The notes under the pieces: model-generated | What the model saw: only the letters and a program-made list of their open reading frames with translations | What the model was told of the DNA's origin: nothing | Database searches by the model: none | Translations under genes and position numbers: made by a program | In this document: piece by piece, positions 23,447 through 28,227 of the stretch | How positions within the stretch are numbered: the stretch's first letter is position 1 | How the letters are laid out: every line of letters begins with the position of its first letter | Source: a virus | Direction: 5' to 3' (one strand) | IMG/VR virus record: IMGVR_UViG_3300017752_000110 | Coordinates: 1 to 28,227 of that record | DNA length: 28,227 nt

Positions 23447-24439
23447 TCAAACCATATTGTTGATTTTATTCATAGAATCTTTGATGCACATCCACATATC
23501 CATATATTTGTATCGTGCTAATCTACCTAAAAACACAGTATTCTTTTCTTCTTTTACTAATTTTCTATACTGAGAATATTTCTTTTGTCCTTCACCCCAA
23601 GGTATTGGATAAAATGGTATGTCACCCTTCTCCATCTTTTTAGGATATTCTTTAGTGATCACTGTATTCCCACTATGATTTGGGTCAAAGTATGAATGAT
23701 CATATATTCTGGTATACTCCATATCCTTGTTGCATTGATTATAAACCAATGTGTCCAGTTTCTTTTTAGATTCTTCATGTTTTAAATTAAGTGAGCGATA
23801 TTCTAGTTCACCATATCGATAGTCAAAATATTCATCTATCTTTCCCGTGTAGATTAGATAGTCATACTCTTCGTCTTTCCATTCATCTTTATCACAGTTT
23901 AATTTTACCTCGATACCTTCTATCATGTTTTCAAACATACGAGTGTAACCTTCTTTTGGGAGACATTGATATTTCTGACCTTCGAACCAAGTTGGATTAT
24001 CACATCCCCTTGTCTTTGGTATACGATTAGTTATAGTCTTGGGTATATCATCAAATGAAACTCCCCATTGCTTTTCGCTATAATCTCTAAAGATATTTTC
24101 TCTGATTTCATCATCAGACAGTGCTTTTCCTATGTGCTTTTCACTTCCGTTATCGTGATAAGGCAATGGGATATTTCCCAAAGGTGTTACACCTACAGGT
24201 CGATATTCAAATGGAATCCATTCAGTAAACCTTGAAAGAAAAGAAAAGACTTCTTCATCATCTGTATGAAAGATATGTGGGCCATAATTATGAACCATGG
24301 TACCACCCATCTTTGAATCATAGCAGTTGCCCGCTATATGAGAACGAGTTTCATATATCTTAACCTCGTGTCCTTTATCTTTTAATATCCTGCCGGCAGT
24401 GCATCCACTAAGACCACATCCAATAACCAAAAATTTCAC
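23447..24439 (-). CDS. glf: UDP-galactopyranose mutase
   Basis: A 330-residue flavoprotein. It interconverts UDP-galactopyranose and UDP-galactofuranose, the donor for galactofuranose in surface glycans. Residues 4-16 (LVIGCGLSGCTAG) are the FAD-binding GxGxxG loop and ETRSHIAGNCYD near 30-41 completes the dinucleotide fold. HNYGPHIFHT near 50-59, DYSEKQWG near 119-126, YGELEYRSLNL near 209-219 and FLGRLARYKYMDMW near 303-316 are the conserved UGM blocks; the last holds the family's substrate-binding arginine. It is somewhat shorter than the roughly 370-residue bacterial enzymes. The start is GTG at 24439, four bases after an AATAAATA string. It lies upstream of the tRNA cluster, apart from the glycosyltransferase island, with which it may cooperate. 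Confidence 0.92.
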   Translation of the reverse strand: MKFLVIGCGLSGCTAGRILKDKGHEVKIYETRSHIAGNCYDSKMGGTMVHNYGPHIFHTDDEEVFSFLSRFTEWIPFEYRPVGVTPLGNIPLPYHDNGSEKHIGKALSDDEIRENIFRDYSEKQWGVSFDDIPKTITNRIPKTRGCDNPTWFEGQKYQCLPKEGYTRMFENMIEGIEVKLNCDKDEWKDEEYDYLIYTGKIDEYFDYRYGELEYRSLNLKHEESKKKLDTLVYNQCNKDMEYTRIYDHSYFDPNHSGNTVITKEYPKKMEKGDIPFYPIPWGEGQKKYSQYRKLVKEEKNTVFLGRLARYKYMDMWMCIKDSMNKINNMV

Positions 24440-24442
24440 TAA

Positions 24443-24598
24443 CTATTTATTTCTTTTATTATGAAAATCAAATAAGACTTTTACTTTTTCTGAAAGAGCC
24501 TCCAATGTGTAATGCATTCGTGCTAATACAATAATGAGGGTAACTATACCCAATGAGATCGGCCACAAGGATGAGATGATATCTAATATCTCGCTCAT
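24443..24598 (-). CDS. 51-residue single-pass membrane protein
   Basis: A short frame below usual length filters. Its ATG overlaps the TGA of the holin-like gene (ATGA), and it ends three bases before the GTG of glf. Residues 4-26 (ILDIISSLWPISLGIVTLII) form one membrane segment, and the tail is basic (FDFHNKRNK). The coupling to the holin-like gene suggests a partner in the same process, for instance an antiholin or spanin-like accessory, but there is no motif to prove it. The real-gene call rests on the tight overlap at both ends. Confidence 0.66.
   Translation of the reverse strand: MSEILDIISSLWPISLGIVTLIIVLARMHYTLEALSEKVKVLFDFHNKRNK
24444..24451 (-). promoter_or_regulatory. late-promoter-like AATAAATA before glf
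   Basis: NATAAATA match overlapping the end of the 51-residue gene, four bases ahead of the GTG of glf. It is coding sequence as well, so chance is possible. Confidence 0.35.
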
Positions 24599-24996
24599 TT
24601 AACTTGAGAACTTCCAAAGTAAAATCCTACTATGGCTAAGGCGGTCTGTCTCACTTCGGGAAGAATCACAAATCCTTGTATTGTTTCCCATTTGACAGTC
24701 TTGAAGAATCCAAGGAATCCATTTGTTTCTCTGGCTACACTAACCCCAACATCGGGCAGGAATGCAAAGATGAATGGAGCCACAACAATCGCAAAGAATG
24801 TTATGGCTACAAGAAATCTTCTTACATATGATCCTGCATCTCTTTTTGCAGCTGCATCAGCCGAAGCATCTGCAACTTCTTGTTTCTTGATTGTTTGTTC
24901 AAAGAGCCGTGTCTGATTTGCTACCATTGTAGATATCATTTTCATAATGAAACCAGTTACACCTCCACCGAGCATTGCTAATAATTCTGTTGTCAT
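24595..24996 (-). CDS. holin-like membrane protein
   Basis: A 133-residue protein with three hydrophobic segments: about 3-25 (LLAMLGGGVTGFIMKMIS), 61-81 (FLVAITFFAIVVAPFIFAFL) and 116-129 (TALAIVGFYFGSS), separated by a charged helix (30-55). The arrangement, with a terminal GFYFGSS, resembles the GTA_holin_3TM-type family of phage and gene-transfer-agent holins. It has a good ribosome site (AAAGGAAA) and lies downstream of a late promoter at 25025-25032, so expression is late. It could form the membrane lesion that releases or activates the secreted hydrolase at 27855. A structural or superinfection membrane protein is an alternative. Confidence 0.55.
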   Translation of the reverse strand: MTTELLAMLGGGVTGFIMKMISTMVANQTRLFEQTIKKQEVADASADAAAKRDAGSYVRRFLVAITFFAIVVAPFIFAFLPDVGVSVARETNGFLGFFKTVKWETIQGFVILPEVRQTALAIVGFYFGSSQVK

Positions 24997-25024
24997 ATAT
25001 TTTATTTCCTTTCGGTTATATTGT

Positions 25025-25032
25025 TATTTATA
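25025..25032 (-). promoter_or_regulatory. T4-type late promoter TATAAATA
   Basis: Exact octamer on the minus strand in the 41-bp gap between the PAAR and holin-like genes, 28 bases before the ATG at 24996. Confidence 0.75.
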
Positions 25033-25037
25033 ATATG

Positions 25038-25328
25038 TCAACCTCCAGCGAAGACATTTGGTGATCCAGCAGCTACTGATGTACAACCTGATATAGCATC
25101 TCCTATTCTTCCACAACCTTTTCCATTAACAAATACTGTGGTTGAACCTACTGCAATGGGCTTGGCATGGCTTGGACATACTGGCGCTGGCAATTTATGT
25201 CCAGTATTCACATCACCTTGTCGTGATGTTGGAATATAATTTGTAAATACATTTGGACTACCTACTGCTCTTACCATACCTGAGCAATGGCTTACATCTG
25301 CATCTCCTATTCTTGTTACTGGTGGCAT
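25038..25328 (-). CDS. PAAR-repeat tail spike tip protein
   Basis: A 96-residue protein built of PAAR-type repeats. It begins MPPVTRIGDADVSHCSG; similar units recur: GSPNVFTNYIPTSRQGDVNT, then CPSHAKPIAVGSTTVFVNGK, and GKGCGRIGDAISGCTSVAAG. Glycines, cysteines and histidines are at the positions expected for the conical, zinc-binding PAAR fold. In T4 the gp5.4 PAAR protein sharpens the tip of the gp5 spike and helps pierce the outer membrane. It therefore belongs functionally with the tail block on the plus strand. The ATG at 25328 follows a CATAAATA string by five bases. Length is normal for the family. Confidence 0.88.
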   Translation of the reverse strand: MPPVTRIGDADVSHCSGMVRAVGSPNVFTNYIPTSRQGDVNTGHKLPAPVCPSHAKPIAVGSTTVFVNGKGCGRIGDAISGCTSVAAGSPNVFAGG

Positions 25329-25333
25329 ATCTC

Positions 25334-25341
25334 TATTTATG
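25334..25341 (-). promoter_or_regulatory. late-promoter-like CATAAATA, 5 nt before PAAR ATG
   Basis: NATAAATA match overlapping the TAA of the upstream gene, with a five-base spacing to the PAAR start codon, as at three other genes. Confidence 0.45.
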
Positions 25342-25957
25342 CATCTGGATAATACGCTTTTATAGTATTATACGGTACTGACTCATCAAAATTCACAGTT
25401 TGAGATACGGTAAATGTCGATGATCGGATATTATCTCTAACTACTCCTTGTTCGTGTTCTTCTCTGGTCATTGAATTAACTGAAGTGCTGAACACGTTGT
25501 AATAAACTGTTACTCTGTATTGTACTGTTGTGCTGAAAGGTGGGTTAGATATATAAGAGTAAAGAGTTTGTGGCGGTTCAGTTGGAATACTAAGAACGTC
25601 GTTTGTAACACTTGGTTGAACAACTTTACCCTCTGCATCAAGATCAGGATATTTTTCTTTTAATGCTTTAAAACCTTCTGCAGTTAATGCTTCGTCACTC
25701 GTAACTAGTTCTTCTTCAAAGTATTTTATTTGTGTACCGAATACTCCGCTATAGACTCCATTTAAATTTACCGATGAATCTGATTCTGTTCTAGTTAGTC
25801 CAAGATTTAGTTTACCTGATGTAGGATCAATGAAGACACCGACGGGAATTTCTGTATTTCCAGTACCAGTATCAACTTCACCAATTGCCGTGACACTCTG
25901 AGAAAAATTTGATAATTCAATTACTGAAGATAGTGTACTCTGTGGACTAATTTTCAT
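25337..25957 (-). CDS. unrecognised protein, likely virion-associated
   Basis: A 206-residue protein with beta-like composition, rich in S, T, V and N (MKISPQSTLSSVIELSNFSQ; then TVQYRVTVYYNVFSTSVNSM near 144-163). There is no signal peptide, membrane segment or enzyme motif. It lies directly upstream of the PAAR gene, eight bases apart, so cotranscription is likely, and together with PAAR and a late promoter this favours a virion structural role. A central region (about 75-115) is acidic and helical. The start is the only ATG consistent with the length and follows a GTAAG stretch. No family is recognised. Confidence 0.62.
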   Translation of the reverse strand: MKISPQSTLSSVIELSNFSQSVTAIGEVDTGTGNTEIPVGVFIDPTSGKLNLGLTRTESDSSVNLNGVYSGVFGTQIKYFEEELVTSDEALTAEGFKALKEKYPDLDAEGKVVQPSVTNDVLSIPTEPPQTLYSYISNPPFSTTVQYRVTVYYNVFSTSVNSMTREEHEQGVVRDNIRSSTFTVSQTVNFDESVPYNTIKAYYPDA

Positions 25958-25976
25958 CTTACTATTGATGTATTAT

Positions 25977-26564
25977 CTATTTATCACAAAAGCACATATC
26001 CATTGCACCACAAAGTTTTTTATAACCATAATTTCTCACAGTTTGGATAAATTCAATTCTATCTTTTCTATATACTTTTTTATTCTCTTCATCCACATAA
26101 AGATTATCATCTGTGATAGTTCCTAGTTCTGTTAGACCACTAAAATCAAATTCAATAAGAAATTCAACCACTGTCTTTACATCGATATTCTGTCGAGGGT
26201 CTTGAATCAATTCAAACATATATTTTGTGCGTGGGTCAGCAGGATCTGGACAACCTTTCACTTCAAAAATTTCATTTGTTTCGATATTCTTATACTTATA
26301 TGATAGTCGGTCAAAGGTAGATAAACCATATTCACCTGAAAGAATAACTTGTGTAGAAGAGCAACTGTGAATAACACATGGGTCATTGCTAGATGAAATA
26401 AGTTTGCAGTCTATTACAGTAGAATCTCCATAATCTGCACTATCGGTATCTTTGGGTGACCAACTACAAATTTCATTAAGAGGGTCGAATGTAGCAATTT
26501 CACCCAAATCGCCAAGACCACGAGGTTGAGCGATCAACTTGTTTTTGATTTCATCACTTATCAT
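25977..26564 (-). CDS. unrecognised cysteine-containing protein
   Basis: The chosen ATG at 26564 gives 195 residues starting MISDEIKNKLIAQPRGLGDL; an in-frame TTG at 26633 would add 23 residues but would place the start inside a large hairpin. The protein is acidic, with several cysteines (ICSW, DCKLISS, CVIHSCSS, a final MCFCDK), which might bind metal or form disulfides. No membrane or signal segment is evident and no family is recognised. It has a TATAAATA promoter about 100 bases upstream and is followed by the unrecognised gene and PAAR, so this is likely a late operon. A virion or baseplate-accessory role is inferred only from neighbours. Confidence 0.62.
   Translation of the reverse strand: MISDEIKNKLIAQPRGLGDLGEIATFDPLNEICSWSPKDTDSADYGDSTVIDCKLISSSNDPCVIHSCSSTQVILSGEYGLSTFDRLSYKYKNIETNEIFEVKGCPDPADPRTKYMFELIQDPRQNIDVKTVVEFLIEFDFSGLTELGTITDDNLYVDEENKKVYRKDRIEFIQTVRNYGYKKLCGAMDMCFCDK
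25978..25985 (-). promoter_or_regulatory. late-promoter-like GATAAATA
   Basis: NATAAATA match overlapping the TAG stop of the 26564 gene, 20 bases ahead of the ATG at 25957. Confidence 0.4.
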
Positions 26565-26585
26565 AATTTTGGTCTTTACATAGGG

Positions 26586-26633
26586 TTGACATATTGTTAT
26601 AATTGATTTGTTCAGAACAGAATAATATGTCAA
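26586..26633 (-). other. 10-bp inverted repeat in a leader region
   Basis: TTGACATATT and its exact reverse complement are separated by 28 bases. Transcribed on the minus strand from the late promoter at 26664-26671, the two arms would form a hairpin in the leader of the 26564 gene. A small hairpin TGTTC/GAACA lies inside the loop. Confidence 0.6.
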
Positions 26634-26663
26634 TTAATCATTAGTTATATTGGATATATTCAT

Positions 26664-26671
26664 TATTTATA
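26664..26671 (-). promoter_or_regulatory. T4-type late promoter TATAAATA
   Basis: Exact octamer on the minus strand in the divergent region between the 26564 and 26806 genes. It would start a leader of about 95 bases containing the inverted repeat. Confidence 0.65.
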
Positions 26672-26759
26672 TAAGTTATTGATTATCAATGGGTTGTGTA
26701 TTTTGAGGTATTCGATAATAATGTGTCCTATGTCCTTCAGTATCAATGACTTAAATATC

Positions 26760-26787
26760 TGTACAAATCCTCAAAATCTGTTATAAT
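26760..26787 (+). promoter_or_regulatory. early sigma70-like promoter 1
   Basis: TGTACA, a 16-base spacer and a perfect TATAAT, then an 18-base leader before the ATG at 26806. The -10 and all 18 leader bases recur at 27336-27381. Confidence 0.82.
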
Positions 26788-26805
26788 ATACATATAAGAT
26801 TGATT

Positions 26806-27258
26806 ATGAATAATAAAGAAAAAACTGTTAAACTCCTTGGCTCAGAAATGAGTGAAGAACACTTTCTCATCAAACCTGGAAGACTCATCGAAGATGGGGT
26901 TGATCTAGTTAAATCTCTAATGATGGAAGACTATAAGAGATGGTCAAAAATACCAGAAGATAAGTCTGCCTCTGAATGTGAAGGTTCCGATGTCATTCGA
27001 GAAAATATGTACCACGAATATGCCATTGGCGTAGGTTCCAAAAATGGCTCGAAATATATTCGCCTCACCACTGGGAATAGGGGTGCAGCTGCGGGGTTCA
27101 TTGTTAATACTGATAATGATAAGAAATTCAAGAAGGGTGACCTTCTCAAAGCCGCCAGTTGGAGTGCTCCTGCAAGGAATTTTGCCCGTGGGAATGTGAT
27201 CGAAGACACAGTAGATTCTCTAAGAAGTGGTTCGGTTCGATGGACTGGAATCTGTTAA
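26806..27258 (+). CDS. early phage protein of unknown function (150 aa)
   Basis: The ATG at 26806 (after a TTG-ATT in frame, not used) gives a 150-residue soluble protein, MNNKEKTVKLLGSEMSEEHF onward. The second half contains YHEYAIGVGSKNGSKYIRLT and a GAAAGFIVN stretch that look like conserved core strands, and the C-terminus is basic (SGSVRWTGIC). No enzyme motif or family is recognised. A sigma70-type promoter directly in front and a codon use with more C and G at third positions than the late block suggest early expression by host RNA polymerase. Small early genes of T4-like phages usually modify host functions, but no such role can be named here. Confidence 0.7.
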   Translation: MNNKEKTVKLLGSEMSEEHFLIKPGRLIEDGVDLVKSLMMEDYKRWSKIPEDKSASECEGSDVIRENMYHEYAIGVGSKNGSKYIRLTTGNRGAAAGFIVNTDNDKKFKKGDLLKAASWSAPARNFARGNVIEDTVDSLRSGSVRWTGIC

Positions 27259-27335
27259 TACTCAACAACTTATCAATTTTACCGAGAACCTTAATTTTAT
27301 TTCCTAACCAGTTGATACTCAATTAGATAAAGCCC

Positions 27336-27363
27336 TGTACAAATTAGGAAAACCTGTTATAAT
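27336..27363 (+). promoter_or_regulatory. early sigma70-like promoter 2
   Basis: TGTACA, a 16-base spacer and TATAAT, followed by the same 18-base leader (ATACATATAAGATTGATT) as promoter 1, then ATG at 27382. Confidence 0.82.
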
Positions 27364-27381
27364 ATACATATAAGATTGATT

Positions 27382-27855
27382 ATGGAAAATACAATTCACA
27401 CCGTCACCACCCAATACCGTGAAAACTATGGCGCCCACAACTGGGATGAAACTGGGGAATGCCCTCAGTACTGGAAGAACAAAGGTGGCGAGACTTATGT
27501 TCTCTACCCCTCCGTGGATGTCGAGGCTTTCGAGAAAGCGATTTCTCACAAGAATGACTACTCCGAGGTCTTTGTGATCTTCACTGATTGTCATGCTAAT
27601 ATCGATTCAATCCCACCAGAGGACGAATGGCACTCTAACATTCATGTGACCATGGAAAATGATCTTTTCCATTGTTCGGTCGATGACAATAATTCTGGTC
27701 AGATGCGCGATGAGATCGTCTCGAAATACAAGAGATGGCTTCTTCACCCTGATTCAAATATCAGCGAACACAGAGTTTACTACACCATGAAAGATGGTGA
27801 GGTTGTAACCGGAGAAAAACTTGCCGAATGGCTCGAAAAGAATACAGACATATAA
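27382..27855 (+). CDS. early phage protein with YRENYGAHxWD motif (157 aa)
   Basis: A 157-residue acidic protein. Residues 11-33 contain QYRENYGAHNWDETGE followed by CPQYWKNKGG, a pattern I associate with a small family of conserved hypothetical phage proteins. Residues 63-75 are VFVIFTDCHANID. Function is unknown; no catalytic residues can be assigned. It has its own early promoter, and its TAA shares one base with the ATG of the secreted hydrolase, so the two may be cotranscribed. The ATG at 27382 is preferred to an in-frame TTG at 27376 because it matches the spacing seen at 26806. Confidence 0.72.
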   Translation: MENTIHTVTTQYRENYGAHNWDETGECPQYWKNKGGETYVLYPSVDVEAFEKAISHKNDYSEVFVIFTDCHANIDSIPPEDEWHSNIHVTMENDLFHCSVDDNNSGQMRDEIVSKYKRWLLHPDSNISEHRVYYTMKDGEVVTGEKLAEWLEKNTDI

Positions 27856-28227
27856 TGAAACTACCAATATTTACATTCCTAGTTATTATCGCAACTTTGG
27901 CGTTGGCTGAAAAAGCCTCGGCTATCACATACGACCCCTGCCCTTACTCAAATGATATCATTGTAGCGACTATCATTATGGAAGCCGGCGGCGAATATCA
28001 CATAGGTTCTCTTGAAGCAGTCTACGAAGTAATAAAGACTCGATCTAAAAAACGCAATAAGACACTTGCTCAGATATGTTTACAGAGAAAACAATTCTCT
28101 TGTTGGAATGGAAAAGCCGATGGAATAAAAGCCTTAGAAGACACGATTGCTAAAGCGAAGAAACATCCTCGCTGGAAAACTGCAGAAAATATTCTAGGTT
28201 CAAATACAAACTTTACGAATGGTGCTG
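27855..28227 (+). CDS. secreted SleB-type cell wall hydrolase (3' partial)
   Basis: The first 124 residues are visible; the gene continues past the window. Residues 1-23 are a Sec signal peptide (MKLPIFTFLVIIATLALAEK then ASA, a typical cleavage site). The mature part contains IVATIIMEAGGEYHIGSLEA, with E43 as the likely catalytic glutamate of the SleB/Hydrolase_2 fold, then VYEVIKTRSKKRNKTLAQIC and KQFSCWNG, the conserved QFSxW block. Family members cleave peptidoglycan as glycosidases or lytic transglycosylases. With its signal peptide it would reach the periplasm on its own, so it is a candidate endolysin. The ATG shares one base with the stop of the preceding gene. Early-type promoter context is unusual for an endolysin. 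Confidence 0.87.
   Translation, partial: MKLPIFTFLVIIATLALAEKASAITYDPCPYSNDIIVATIIMEAGGEYHIGSLEAVYEVIKTRSKKRNKTLAQICLQRKQFSCWNGKADGIKALEDTIAKAKKHPRWKTAENILGSNTNFTNGA

Noticed and set aside
24632-24916. 94-residue plus-strand frame opposite the holin-like gene
   Set aside because: Antisense to membrane segments; no supporting context.

Overview
The window looks like part of the genome of an AT-rich, T4-like (myovirus) phage, most similar in style to marine T4-like phages such as cyanophages and pelagiphages. The support is a T4-type tail completion protein (gp15-like) followed by a gp8-like baseplate wedge protein, a giant DUF4815 tail protein, long repeat-rich tail fibres, a PAAR spike tip, a short phage tRNA cluster, and repeated copies of the T4-type late promoter (NATAAATA). 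The host cannot be fixed from the sequence. Nothing here is a host gene, an integrase or an insertion sequence.

Left part, plus strand (1-15375): a late virion block. It runs gp15-like (cut by the window edge), enlarged gp8, an 1809-residue DUF4815 structural protein with two arginine-rich patches, a small conserved protein, a 263-residue fibre-associated protein, a 928-residue fibre with three near-identical 126-bp repeats, a 75-residue protein, and an 1159-residue fibre with a collagen-like stalk. A hairpin terminator at 15392-15420 faces the opposing gene block.

Middle part, mostly minus strand (15434-22737): three small phage genes, then a glycan-modification island. The island encodes a capsule-synthesis type glycosyltransferase, a sulfotransferase, a two-domain glycosyltransferase (GT92-like plus Fringe/GT31-like), a 52-residue membrane peptide missed by ordinary length cut-offs, a KpsC/S-like putative transferase and a GT61-like transferase, headed by a ParB-like protein. 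A perfect 14-bp palindrome at 21323-21336 forms two back-to-back late promoters, one for this island and one for an isolated plus-strand gene (21345-22028).

Right part (22745-26671, minus strand): a tRNA-like 3' half overlapping a small gene, tRNA-Arg, tRNA-Asn, a candidate pseudoknotted RNA, tRNA-Glu, a UDP-galactopyranose mutase (glf), two membrane proteins (one holin-like), a PAAR spike tip and two unrecognised proteins. From 26760 the plus strand carries two small genes, each behind an almost identical sigma70-like early promoter and leader, then a secreted SleB-type cell wall hydrolase cut by the window end.

Working together: the plus-strand block and the PAAR protein build the tail, baseplate and fibres. 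The hydrolase and holin-like protein are candidates for lysis. Glf could supply UDP-galactofuranose to the glycosyltransferases, and the sulfotransferase could cap the glycan. The late-type promoters suggest this pathway runs during virion assembly, so decoration of the virion or of the host surface is the most economical reading, but that is inference.
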